A stretch of DNA of 64,000 nucleotides from Nannocystis exedens. Its GTDB lineage: Bacteria > Myxococcota_A > Polyangia > Nannocystales > Nannocystaceae. The DNA is taken from NCBI RefSeq assembly GCF_002343915.1, contig NZ_NETK01000001.1, forward strand, positions 3,296,001 to 3,360,000. Reading direction: 5' to 3'. The notes beneath the pieces were generated by a model. The model saw only the letters and a program-made list of their open reading frames with translations. It was not told where the DNA came from and ran no database searches. Below are positions 50,153 to 58,701 of the stretch, one piece after another; position 1 is the first letter of the stretch, and every line of letters begins with the position of its first letter. The translations under genes were made by a program, and so were the position numbers.

Positions 50153-51437
50153 CCAACACGCAAGCACCATCGAGCTGCTCGCCAACGCCGCCCTCGCGCC
50201 CGCGAACGGCCCCGCGGGCGAGCGACGCCTCAGCACCCTCGGCGCGCTCGGTCGGATCGTCATCGGCGGCACCCCGCCGGCCGACGACCCCGCCCACTTC
50301 GGCGGCCCGGTCCCCTTCATCACCCCCACCGACCTCGACGGCCGGCGCACCATCGACTGCGCCGCTCGCACGCTCACCGAGCTCGGCGCCCGCATGATCG
50401 GCGCCTCGCGGGTGCCGAAGGGCAGCGTCCTTCTGACCTGCATCGGCGCCGACCTCGGCAAGACCGCCTGCACCGGCGTCGAGGCTGCCATCAATCAACA
50501 GCTCGCCGCGCTCGTGGTCGACCCGCCCAATTGTCCGCGCTATGTCTATTATGACCTGCGGTCGCGCCAGCGCGAGCTGCAGGCCGCCGCCGGTGGTTCG
50601 GCCCAGCCGATCCTCACCAAGTCGGCGCTGGTGCGGATCCCCATCGTCTTGCCGCCGCCGCGCCGGCAGCAGGCGATCGTCGACGCGCTCGGGGCCCTCG
50701 ACGACAAGATCGAGCTGAACGACCGCCTGTGCGGCACTCTGGCCGAGATCGCGGGCGCCCGCTTCCGCGCGCAATTCGTCGAGCTGTCCGCGCCGCGCGA
50801 CTGGAAGGTCGTGCGTCTCGGCGAGCTGTTCGACCTCGACAAGGGCCTGTCGTACCGGGGCGAGCTGCTCGGCGACAGCGGCATGCGCCTGCTCGGCCTC
50901 GGTGACTTCGGCGCGCGGCCCGAGCTCGACGCCGACGACTTCCCGCGGCGCTACGGCGGCCGGCACCAGGCGCGGCACATGGTCGTCCCCGGCGACCTGC
51001 TGATCGCCAACACCGACCTGACCCAGCGGCGCGAGCTGCTCGGCGCGCCGCTGCGGGTCCCGGACCTGGGCGAAAGTCCGATGCTGTTCTCGCACCACGC
51101 CTTCGCCGTGCGGTTTTTGCCCGGCCGCGAGGACTGGCGCGAGTTCGTCTACTTCGCCCTCCAGCAGCCCGAGTTCCGCGCGCGCGCGGCCGGGTTCGCG
51201 GCCGGCACCACCGTGCTGGCGCTGCCGCGCGACGCCGTGCTCGACCACACGATCGCCCTCCCGCCCGAGCGCCTGCGCGACGCCTTCGCCGAGGTGACGC
51301 GCCCGCTGCTGGCGCGCATCGACCACGCCCGGCAGGAGTCGCGTGCGCTGGTCGAGCTGCGCGATCACCTGCTCCCCGGGCTGGTGTCGGGCGCCCTCGC
51401 GCCCCCGCGCGTCGGCGGCCCGCGGCCCGTCCCCTGA
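50145..51437 (+). CDS. hsdS: Type I restriction-modification specificity subunit S
   Basis: 430 aa with two target-recognition domains. TRD1 (about residues 28-185) starts LSTLGALGRIVIGGTPPADD; it is followed by a conserved central helix region (PPPRRQQAIVDALGALDDKI, then ELNDRL). TRD2 (about 215-375) starts WKVVRLGELFDLDKGLSY, with the second conserved helix at RIDHARQESRALVELRDHLL and LPGLVSG. The protein is full length. The target would be a bipartite sequence that cannot be predicted here. Overlaps hsdM. Confidence 0.93.
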   Translation: MTDQHASTIELLANAALAPANGPAGERRLSTLGALGRIVIGGTPPADDPAHFGGPVPFITPTDLDGRRTIDCAARTLTELGARMIGASRVPKGSVLLTCIGADLGKTACTGVEAAINQQLAALVVDPPNCPRYVYYDLRSRQRELQAAAGGSAQPILTKSALVRIPIVLPPPRRQQAIVDALGALDDKIELNDRLCGTLAEIAGARFRAQFVELSAPRDWKVVRLGELFDLDKGLSYRGELLGDSGMRLLGLGDFGARPELDADDFPRRYGGRHQARHMVVPGDLLIANTDLTQRRELLGAPLRVPDLGESPMLFSHHAFAVRFLPGREDWREFVYFALQQPEFRARAAGFAAGTTVLALPRDAVLDHTIALPPERLRDAFAEVTRPLLARIDHARQESRALVELRDHLLPGLVSGALAPPRVGGPRPVP

Positions 51438-52143
51438 GCGCGACGCGGCGACGCGACAATCGGTCCCGGCGACCTCGGGGCCGGCCGCATGGACATGCGA
51501 TACCCGAAGAGCCGCGATCACGGCGTTCGTGATTGACGACAGGGGGCACCGACGAGGAAGGCTCCATCTTTTTTAAAGACCCGCACCGGCGTCACGGCCG
51601 GCGACGATTCCATGCACCCCCTTCGCGGCTGAAACTGACAGCGCCGAGGTCCCCGGAGCGCCGCGGGCCGCCGGAGCGCGAACCTGGGATTCGCCGCGAG
51701 GTGCCGGCGATTCACCGTCCCTTTGCCGGCATTCGCCCGCCGCGCCGTCGAGGCCGACGGCCCGCCGTCCGGTCGCTCGTGCGAACCTCCGTTCGTTTGT
51801 CGGCGACGGGCGAGCCGTTCGTGACGCCCCTTTCCCTCGCATCGGCCACCGCTGCGACTGCTGCAGCCACTGATGAAGGTCCGCTGCGCGAGCCGTCCTT
51901 CGGCTGCGGCCTTGTCACGCAGCGTGCTGCGCAGCACGGTCCATCGGCTACGCTGGGACCGCTACAGTCCCCTGAAAGAACCAGTCACCCCGCGCCGAGC
52001 GCGTCCCCCGCAGGAGGCGCTCGCGGCGGCCGCGGCCTGCCCGATCCGGCCTTCGGGCGCGCTGCGGCGAGCGCCTGCAGCGGGTCGAGCGACCTCTCGG
52101 GCGCCGTCTGCGACTCGCAGTACCTTGAGTGGCGGAGACTGTC
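51438..52143. other. 706-bp region without a recognisable gene
   Basis: Where hsdR might be expected there is only non-coding sequence. No protein-like frame, repeat array or strong hairpin was seen. A short AT-rich run (TTTTTTAAAG, about 51569) is the only compositional feature. Confidence 0.6.
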
Positions 52144-53862
52144 ATGTCCCGAGTGCGAACGATCGCCGTCGTGGTCCTGTGCGCGTGCGGCCGGCAGGGC
52201 GGCGACCCTGCGACCGCTCCGCCGGGCGGCGGTGCGGGGCTGGCGGCCACGGGCGGCGCGAGCGACCCGGCGGGCGGCGAGTCGTGGACCTTGAAGTCGC
52301 TGGCGCGGGGCGCGGTGCTGTTCGGCGACCTCGGCGACCACGAGCGGCCGGTCACCACGCAATCACCACAGGCGCAGGCCTTCTTCGACCAGGGCCTGAA
52401 CCTCCTCTATGGATTCAACCACGACGAGGCCGCGCGCTCGTTCGCCCGCGCCGTCGAGCTCGACCCGAGCTGCGCGATGTGCCTGTGGGGGGTCGCCTAC
52501 GCGCTCGGCCCCAATTACAACATCCCGATGCTGCCCGACCGGGCGCACGCCGCCTGGGACGCGGTCACGCGGGCGCAGGAGCACGCGCAATACGGGCAGC
52601 CGGTGGAGGCCGCGCTGGTGGCCGCGCTGGCGCGGCGGTTCAAGGGCTCGGAGTACGCGCCACCGACCGAGATGGAGGCCTACAACCGGGTCTACGCCGT
52701 TGAGATGCGCGACGTCGCCAGGCGCTTCCCCGACGACCTCGACGTCCAGGCACTTTTTGCCGAGGCGCTGATGAACGTCAACCCGTGGCGGCTTTGGAGC
52801 AACGACGGGGTCGCCGCGCCGGGGACGCTGGAGATCGTCGAGACCCTCGAATCGGTGCTCGCGCGCGACGAGTCGCACCCTGGCGCCAATCACTTCTACA
52901 TCCACGCGGTCGAGGCCTCGCCGCGGCCGGAGCGGGCCGTCGCCGCCGCCGAGCGGCTGGCCGCGCTGATGCCGGGGGCCGGTCACATGGTCCACATGCC
53001 CGCCCACATCTATCAGCGGGTCGGCCGCTACGGCGACGCCGCCGAGGCCAACCGGCGCGCGGTGCAGGTCGATGCGCGCTACCTCGCCCGCGTCGAGCCG
53101 ATCGGCTATTATCCGCTCTACCTCGCCCACAATTACGGCTTCCTCGCCTACGCCGCCTCGATGCAGGGCCGCAGCGCCGAGTCGCTCGAGGCCGCGCGCA
53201 AATCGGCCGAGCACATGCCGCGGGACGTCGTGTGCGGCATGCCGGGCATGGACTTCTTCCTGTCCGAGCCGCTCTTGGTGATGGTCCGCTTCGGCCGGTG
53301 GGACGAGGTGTTCGGCGCCTCCAAGCCCGACCCGAAACATCAGACCCTGGTCGCGTTGTGGCACCACGCGCGGGGCATGGCGCTGGCGGCGACCGACGAG
53401 GTCGAGGCCGCCTACGCCGAGGCGATGCAGATCCGCGACATCATGCGCCGGCTGCCGGAGGACCAACTCGCCGGCCTCAATCAGGGCAGGCGGGTGCTGC
53501 AGCTCGCGGCCGACATCGTCGAGGCCCGCGCCGCCCAGGCCGAGCGCTCGCCGGAGACGATCGCGCGGTGGGAGCGGGCCGTTACGCTCGCCGACACCCT
53601 CGCCTACAACGAGCCCGCCGATTGGTTCTATCCGGTCCGTCACTACCTCGGCGCCGCTCTCCTCGACGCCGGGCGCGCGCGCGAGGCCGAGGCCGTCTAC
53701 CGCGCCGACCTGGCGAAGAACCCCAACAACGGGTGGGCCTACTTCGGCCTGTGGAAGTCGCTGGCGGCGCAAAAGAAGAAGTCGGCCGCGCGGAAGGCCG
53801 AGCGGGACTACCTCGACGCGTGGGCGTTCGCCGACTTCGAGCTCGAGCGGACCGCCTTCTGA
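52144..53862 (+). CDS. TPR-repeat lipoprotein
   Basis: 572 aa. The ATG at 52144 (MSRVRTIAVVVLCAC, with GGAG 7 nt upstream) gives a lipobox. The first TPR is textbook: AQAFFDQGLNLLYGFNHDEA followed by ARSFARAVELDPSCAMCLWG. Further repeats include ERAVAAAERLAALMPGAGHM, RYGDAAEANRRAVQVDARYL, SAESLEAARKSAEHMP and GRAREAEAVYRADLAKNPNN. HPGANHFYIHAVEAS and HMPAHIYQRVGRY, conserved in this group of 'tetratricopeptide repeat protein' lipoproteins, are present. It is probably a scaffold at the cell envelope; partners unknown. Confidence 0.88.
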   Translation: MSRVRTIAVVVLCACGRQGGDPATAPPGGGAGLAATGGASDPAGGESWTLKSLARGAVLFGDLGDHERPVTTQSPQAQAFFDQGLNLLYGFNHDEAARSFARAVELDPSCAMCLWGVAYALGPNYNIPMLPDRAHAAWDAVTRAQEHAQYGQPVEAALVAALARRFKGSEYAPPTEMEAYNRVYAVEMRDVARRFPDDLDVQALFAEALMNVNPWRLWSNDGVAAPGTLEIVETLESVLARDESHPGANHFYIHAVEASPRPERAVAAAERLAALMPGAGHMVHMPAHIYQRVGRYGDAAEANRRAVQVDARYLARVEPIGYYPLYLAHNYGFLAYAASMQGRSAESLEAARKSAEHMPRDVVCGMPGMDFFLSEPLLVMVRFGRWDEVFGASKPDPKHQTLVALWHHARGMALAATDEVEAAYAEAMQIRDIMRRLPEDQLAGLNQGRRVLQLAADIVEARAAQAERSPETIARWERAVTLADTLAYNEPADWFYPVRHYLGAALLDAGRAREAEAVYRADLAKNPNNGWAYFGLWKSLAAQKKKSAARKAERDYLDAWAFADFELERTAF

Positions 53863-54062
53863 TCGCAGGTCGGCAATCGTCATACCTCGCCCCGGGCGGA
53901 ACCGCGCCGGCAATGCGGCGCGGCAATGGACGAATGGGCTGTTGACCACAATAAAGTCATTCGCGGACACACGCGCGGCGGCCGATTCGCTGCAGCGCGT
54001 GGACGGCCTCGCCTGGTCGATCGCACAGCAGCGGACACATGCTCGCCGCAAGTGTCCGGCGG

Positions 54063-54107
54063 CGGCCATCGGCATCACTGTCGCGGACGGCCATCGGCAT
54101 CACTGTC
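54063..54107. repeat. 20-bp direct repeat, 25-bp period
   Basis: CGGCCATCGGCATCACTGTC occurs at 54063-54082 and 54088-54107, 50-95 bp before the winged-helix gene start. A GGACAC...GTGTCC inverted repeat (54033-54057) precedes it. This may be a regulator site in that gene's promoter. Confidence 0.75.
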
Positions 54108-54144
54108 TCGTACGATTGCGATGGATGTTTCTACACGGATCGTG

Positions 54145-54150
54145 TAACCT
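54145..54150 (+). promoter_or_regulatory. Possible -10 box (TAACCT)
   Basis: TAACCT ends 6 nt before the GTG at 54157, as expected for a leaderless mRNA. Confidence 0.45.
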
Positions 54151-54156
54151 CGGAGT

Positions 54157-54957
54157 GTGACCACGTTCGAGCAGATTCAACGCCAGCTGTGGGACTCCCT
54201 GATGGACCACGAGCGTCGGGTGTTCTTGCAGCTCATTCAGGACGAACTACCCACGCTCACCCTGCGCGAGCTCGGCGAGATCCTCACCAGCCCCGCCGCA
54301 CGCAGCGTCGGCGCCCTCCCGGTGTCCTCCCTGCTCGGCGGCACCGCGGCCCCGGAGGTCACCCGGCCGGCCGCCCCCGCCAGGAGCTCGCGCCGCGCCG
54401 GCGGGCGCGTCGCCGACAAGTCCGTCGATTCGCCGGCGCCGCCCCGCCCGCGATTGCGGCCGGTGTCCGCTCCGCAATCGCCGGTCTCCGCCGGCGGCCT
54501 CGCCGAGGCCGAGGCCGCCGCTGTCGCCGCCGCTCGGGCCATCGAGCCGCCCGAGCCCGAGGCCCGCCCCGAACCGCCGACCGCCAATCAAACGCCCAGG
54601 GCGGCGCGCAGCGAGGCCCCGCCGCGGCGCCCGCGGCCCGAGCCGGCCCAGCTCGAGATCGCGCCGATCGCCGATCGCAGCAATGTCGATGTCGTGCGCA
54701 GCGCCATGAATCGCACGCTCGCCCAGCACAATCGCTTCGATCCCGACACCCTGGTCATGAACGCCCTGCGCACCACCGGCGAGCCGATCCGGGCCAAGGA
54801 CCTGCGCCCGCGCGTCGGCCTGCAGCCCGACGACCTGCGGGCCGTGCTCAATCGCCTGGTCAAGGCCGGCGCCATCCGCCGCGACGGTGAAGGCCCCGAC
54901 ACGGTCTATCAGGTCTTCACCGCCTCCGCCGAAGCCGCGGCCCCGATGTCTCAGTAG
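54157..54957 (+). CDS. Winged-helix-containing protein of unknown function
   Basis: 266 aa from a GTG start. The N-terminal 45 residues are helical (FEQIQRQLWDSLMDHERRVF); a long Pro/Ala/Arg-rich disordered linker follows (about 60-165). The C-terminal 80 residues read as a winged helix: DTLVMNALRTTGEPIRAKDL, QPDDLRAVLNRLVKAGAIRR, TVYQVF. This suggests a DNA- or RNA-binding protein with an N-terminal interaction segment. It belongs to no named family that I recognise. The two 20-bp repeats upstream might be its own binding sites (inference). Confidence 0.7.
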   Translation: MTTFEQIQRQLWDSLMDHERRVFLQLIQDELPTLTLRELGEILTSPAARSVGALPVSSLLGGTAAPEVTRPAAPARSSRRAGGRVADKSVDSPAPPRPRLRPVSAPQSPVSAGGLAEAEAAAVAAARAIEPPEPEARPEPPTANQTPRAARSEAPPRRPRPEPAQLEIAPIADRSNVDVVRSAMNRTLAQHNRFDPDTLVMNALRTTGEPIRAKDLRPRVGLQPDDLRAVLNRLVKAGAIRRDGEGPDTVYQVFTASAEAAAPMSQ

Positions 54958-55198
54958 CTGGCAGGCCGCGCGAGAGAGAGCACCCCGGCCGTTCCGGGCC
55001 CGCACGCGCAACGGGCCGAGAAAAAACCCTGGTCATCACCGCGAGCACGCACACGCCGTCGCCCCCAGCACCCAGTCGCGGCCGTCGTGCCTCGCACGAT
55101 TCGCTCCTCGGTAAATTCTCCGCTGTACATTCACCTGTCTCTCGAGGCATCCCCGCAGTCGCGGCCCCCGCGCGCTGTCCGGCCCCCGCGCCGCCTGT

Positions 55199-55204
55199 TA
55201 CGCT
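55199..55204 (+). promoter_or_regulatory. Possible -10 box (TACGCT)
   Basis: TACGCT ends 5 nt before the ATG at 55210; transcription would begin at the A of the start codon. Confidence 0.45.
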
Positions 55205-55209
55205 GAGCC

Positions 55210-56973
55210 ATGCGCCCGCGTCCCCAGGTCCTCCGCGGCGGTATCGTGTTCGACGGCCTCGGTAACCCGGCCCGCGCGCTCGACGTATTGGTCGACGCCG
55301 GCGCGGTCGCGGCCCTCCTGCCACCGGACTCGGCCGTCGGCGAGGAGGTCGAGCAGGTCGACGTCCGCGGCTGCTGGGTCACCCCCGGCTTCATCGACAT
55401 CCACACCCATTACGACGCCGAGCTCGAGCTATGGCCGGCGCTCGGCGAATCCGTGCGCCATGGGGTCACCGCCGTGTTCCTCGGCAGCTGCGGCCTGAGC
55501 CTGGCGATCGGCGATCCGGACGAGCTGGCCGACATGTTCTGCCGCGTCGAGGGCATCCCGCGCGCCTGCGTCGCGCCGATGCTGGCCCGCGTCAAGGACT
55601 GGGACGGGCCGGCAGGCTATTTGCAGCACCTGGAGCGCCTCCCGCTCGGGCCGCACGTCGCCGCATTGCTCGGCCACTCGGCGATCCGCGCCGCCGCGAT
55701 GGGCCTCGGGCGCAGCCTCGACGCGCGCGTCGCCCCGCGCCCCGGCGAGCTCGCGCGCATGAAGGCGCTGCTGCAGGAGGCCCTCGACGCCGGCTTCCTC
55801 GGCCTGTCGATCAACACGCTGCCGTGGGACAAGATGGACGGCCAGCAATTCCGCAGCCGGCCGACCCCCTCGGTGTTCGCCTCGTGGTCCGAGTATCGGG
55901 CCCTCGCCGCCGTCCTGCGCGCGCGCGGCCGCGTGCTCCAGGGCGTGCCCGACGTGTCGACCAAACTCAACGTATTGCTGTTCGCCGCCCTCAGCACCGG
56001 CATCGCCCGCGCCGCCCTCAAGACCACCCTGATCGCCATGATGGACGCCCCGCCCGCCCGCGGCGTCCACCGCGTCGCCGGCGTATTGACCCGACTCGTC
56101 AATCACCTACTGGGCGGCGACCTGCGGTTCCAGGCCCTGCCCAACCCGTTCGACATGTGGGTCGACGGCATCGAGGTCCCGGTGTTCGAGGAGTTCGGCG
56201 CCGGCACCGAGGCGCTCCACCTCGAGGAGCCCGCCGCCCGCGCCGCCCTGCTGCGCGATCCCGCCTACCGCCGGCGGTTCCGCCGCCAGTGGCGCGATCG
56301 CCTGCGCGGCCGCGCCTATCACCGCGATCTCCGGCGCACCCGGATCCTCGCATGTCCCGAGGACCAGCTCGTCGGCAAGTCGTTCGCCGAGGTCGCCGCG
56401 GCGCGCGGCGGCGACCCGATCGACACCCTCCTCGACCTCGTCGCCGAGCACGGCACCGCCCTGCGCTGGCAGACGATCGTCGCCAACGACCGCCCCGACC
56501 GGCTCGAGTGGATCGTCCGCCACCCCTACGCCCAGATCGGCTTCTCCGACGCCGGCGCGCACCTGCGCAACATGGCCTATTACAATTTCCCGCTGCGCCT
56601 GTTGCGAATGGTCCGGGCCGCGGCCGCGCGCGGCCGCCCGATCATGAGCCCCGAGCGCGCCGTCCACCGCGTCACCGGCGAGCTCGCGCGATGGTTCGGC
56701 CTCGACGCCGGCCGCCTCGCCCCCGGCGCCCGCGCCGACCTCGTCGTCGTCGACCCCGAGGCCCTCGACGACCGCCTCGACGCCCTCCACGAGCAGCCCG
56801 TCGCCCCGCCCGCCGTCGGCGGCCCGTTCAGCGAGCTGCGCCGCCTGGTGCGCCGCAACGACGCCGCCGTCCGCCGCGTCCTGATCGCCGGCCGCACCGC
56901 CTGGCAAGGCGGCGCGCTCGCGCCCGAGCTCGGCCGCGAGCGCTTCGGCACCGTCCTCCGCGCCTGCGCCTGA
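55210..56973 (+). CDS. N-acyl-D-amino-acid deacylase-family amidohydrolase
   Basis: 587 aa. The N-terminal beta-sandwich (VLRGGIVFDGLGNPARALDV) leads to GFIDIHTHYDAE, the metal-binding HxH of the amidohydrolase superfamily, with D-aminoacylase-type spacing to HGVTAVFLGSCGLSLAIGDP. Later motifs are GLSINTL, the metal-proximal GHSAIR region and SDAGAHL, which holds the catalytic Asp. The C-terminus RADLVVVDPEALDD returns to the sandwich. The family hydrolyses N-acyl-D-amino acids or related cyclic amides using zinc; the exact substrate is unknown. Single gene with a likely leaderless start. Confidence 0.88.
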   Translation: MRPRPQVLRGGIVFDGLGNPARALDVLVDAGAVAALLPPDSAVGEEVEQVDVRGCWVTPGFIDIHTHYDAELELWPALGESVRHGVTAVFLGSCGLSLAIGDPDELADMFCRVEGIPRACVAPMLARVKDWDGPAGYLQHLERLPLGPHVAALLGHSAIRAAAMGLGRSLDARVAPRPGELARMKALLQEALDAGFLGLSINTLPWDKMDGQQFRSRPTPSVFASWSEYRALAAVLRARGRVLQGVPDVSTKLNVLLFAALSTGIARAALKTTLIAMMDAPPARGVHRVAGVLTRLVNHLLGGDLRFQALPNPFDMWVDGIEVPVFEEFGAGTEALHLEEPAARAALLRDPAYRRRFRRQWRDRLRGRAYHRDLRRTRILACPEDQLVGKSFAEVAAARGGDPIDTLLDLVAEHGTALRWQTIVANDRPDRLEWIVRHPYAQIGFSDAGAHLRNMAYYNFPLRLLRMVRAAAARGRPIMSPERAVHRVTGELARWFGLDAGRLAPGARADLVVVDPEALDDRLDALHEQPVAPPAVGGPFSELRRLVRRNDAAVRRVLIAGRTAWQGGALAPELGRERFGTVLRACA

Positions 56974-56993
56974 GGACATGTCCTGAGGAGCAT
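56974..56993. repeat. Imperfect TGTCC-family hairpin directly after a stop
   Basis: GGACATGTCC at 56974-56983 follows the TGA with no gap and continues TGAGGAGCAT, giving ATGTCC-TGAG-GAGCAT with one mismatch. Confidence 0.6.
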
Positions 56994-57062
56994 ACGCTCA
57001 ATCGGTCACGCGAGCGGCCTCGAACCCGGCGAAGCTCGCCGCCGCCGGGCCCATCGCAGGAC

Positions 57063-57078
57063 ATGTCCCTCAAGACAG
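57063..57078. repeat. Imperfect TGTCC-family hairpin before the stop of the convergent gene
   Basis: ATGTCC-CTCA-AGACAG, one mismatch, ends two bases from the stop codon of the minus-strand Kazal lipoprotein. Each of the two convergent genes thus has a family member right at its 3' end. Confidence 0.6.
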
Positions 57079-57079
57079 C

Positions 57080-58060
57080 TCACTTCTTCTCGCACTCGCC
57101 CGGATGCGCGAGCCCGACCCCGGCCGACTGACGCGCGCAGTCGTTGCCGTAGGTCTTGCCGTCGCAGCCGCACACCGGGTTGTAGTCGAACGTGCAGGCC
57201 TCGGGCTTGGCCCGGCAGGTCCCGCCGATGTCGGCGCCGCCGCACTGGCTCGGGTCGCAGAACTGGCCGTCGCCGCACGAGAGCCCGCGGATCCCCCCGC
57301 ACTCCGGATTGGCGGCCGGGGCCGCTCCGCCCGCGCGGGTGTAGAACTCGCTGGTCACCAGCGCCTTCATCGTCCCGTTCGGGCCCGTCACCTCCGACGG
57401 CGTGGCCGCGGCGAGGATCCCCTCGGGCGTCTCGTACATCGCCTGGCTGGCGGCGTCCTGGGCCTCCTGCGGCGCGCCGCTGGCCGCGAAGTCGACGCCG
57501 GCGACCAGCCAGTCCGCGCCGGTGTTGAGGCGGAACGCGTGCGCCATCGGGCACGGAAGGGCGGAGCACTTGGCATGGATCCCGCGCAGCCGGTAAAAGC
57601 TCCCGTTCGGCTGCTTCCCCGCGCGCCCGGTCCAGCCCTCGCGGACCTGCAGCACCCCGACGTCGGCGAAGTTCGGATCGGCCTCGCGCCCGATCGTCGC
57701 GCGGACCAGCGCGTGCCCGTCGGCGAACGCGGCCAGAAACTCGTTCTGAGCGTTCGCGTCGAGCTTCAGCGCCGCCAGGTCGACGGTGCCGACATAGCAC
57801 TCCTTGGCCGCCTTGCCGTCGGCGCAGGTGGTGGTGTCCTGATTGACGCGCTGGACGTAGAAGCCGCCGCACGCCGGGGCCGCGCACTTGCGGACGTCGC
57901 GACGGGTCACCACGTAGAACGTCTCCTGCTCGGCGGCGCTGGGCCCGCTCTGATCGTGATCCAGCCCCTCTTCGGGGTTCTTCGGCGCGGGGCTGTCGCA
58001 CGCGGGGGAGAGCGACAAAACAGAGGCACAGGCCAACAAGACGAACGATGAATGACGCAT
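57080..58060 (-). CDS. Lipoprotein with Kazal-like C-terminal domain (paralogue 1)
   Basis: 326 aa. The signal peptide MRHSSFVLLACASVLSLSPA precedes a lipobox Cys. The N-terminal half (FYVVTRRDVRKCAAPACGGF, YRLRGIHAKC, ALPCPMAHAFRLNTG) matches a domain found with Kazal domains in myxobacterial lipoproteins (DUF6748-like; recalled, not checked). The C-terminus CTFDYNPVCGCDGKTYGNDC, then ARQSAGVGLAHPGEC, is a Kazal-type protease-inhibitor motif. It may protect the cell from its own or foreign surface proteases. A paralogue with the same layout lies next door in the same orientation. Confidence 0.87.
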   Translation of the reverse strand: MRHSSFVLLACASVLSLSPACDSPAPKNPEEGLDHDQSGPSAAEQETFYVVTRRDVRKCAAPACGGFYVQRVNQDTTTCADGKAAKECYVGTVDLAALKLDANAQNEFLAAFADGHALVRATIGREADPNFADVGVLQVREGWTGRAGKQPNGSFYRLRGIHAKCSALPCPMAHAFRLNTGADWLVAGVDFAASGAPQEAQDAASQAMYETPEGILAAATPSEVTGPNGTMKALVTSEFYTRAGGAAPAANPECGGIRGLSCGDGQFCDPSQCGGADIGGTCRAKPEACTFDYNPVCGCDGKTYGNDCARQSAGVGLAHPGECEKK

Positions 58061-58252
58061 GGTGATGAAGGGCCTCGGCCGGAGGCGCGGGAGTTTTTAT
58101 GCCAAGAGACCCGTGATGCAACAGCCCCGGCGCCGCGACCGCTCGTGACGTAACGAGGCATCGCTCCCGCGATCCGCCGCCCCGCCGCGCGACGCTCGGC
58201 CCACACCGCCGCCCTCGGCCCACACCTCGACCCCGCCGGTCACATGGCCGCC

Positions 58253-58278
58253 GTGACATGTCCTCACAAACATGTCAC
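58253..58278. repeat. Everted TGTCC-family hairpin, 9-bp stem
   Basis: GTGACATGT (58253-58261) pairs with ACATGTCAC (58270-58278), loop of 8 nt. Confidence 0.75.
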
Positions 58279-58392
58279 GTGAATGTCCCGCGATCGACCG
58301 CTGACGTCGGATCGCGCCGCGCGAGCGCGGACGCCCGCGAGCATTCACACGCGCGGTCGCCCGCCGACCAGCCCCGGACGCATGTCACCGAC

Positions 58393-58408
58393 ATGTCCCT
58401 CGGGACAG
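58393..58408. repeat. TGTCC-N4-GGACA hairpin, perfect core, loop CTCG
   Basis: Core at 58394-58407 in the Kazal intergenic region. Confidence 0.8.
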
Positions 58409-58526
58409 CCTGCATATCGCCGGCCCCGCCGGCCGCCAGCCCGTCCCCTCCCGCCCCGCGCCCGGCGGGAGGCCGCGCCGCGCCGCGCGACCGAGCCGCT
58501 GCCCGGGGCCGAGCGCCGCGGCGTCC

Positions 58527-58615
58527 GGCATGTCCTTCGGGACATCCGCCCTCGCCTCCCGCACCGCGGCCCGAGGCCCGAGGCCGAGCCCGGCATGTCC
58601 TTCGGGACATCCGCC
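58527..58615. repeat. Two identical TGTCC hairpins with TTCG loops in a 65-bp-spaced direct repeat
   Basis: ATGTCC-TTCG-GGACAT occurs at 58530-58545 and again at 58595-58610, both within GGCATGTCC...GGACATCCGCC. C(UUCG)G is the most stable RNA tetraloop known, so these would be very firm RNA hairpins. They stand 90-170 bp beyond the stop of the minus-strand Kazal paralogue 2. Confidence 0.88.
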
Positions 58616-58701
58616 TCGCACCCCGCCGCGGCAGGTCGAGCGCTCGCTCGGAGTCGGAAGCCCCGGACCTGCCCGATCGAACCGCTCGAGCAGCGGTCAT
58701 C

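Larger units (their letters stand above)
58061..58701. other. 641-bp intergenic region dense in TGTCC hairpins
   Basis: No gene. Four family members lie in 360 bp: an everted one at 58253-58278 and perfect cores at 58394, 58531 and 58596. The last two lie within a near-exact 24-bp direct repeat. Confidence 0.75.

Noticed and set aside
51438..52143. Remnant of hsdR
   Set aside because: No helicase or PD-(D/E)XK motif could be read in any frame.
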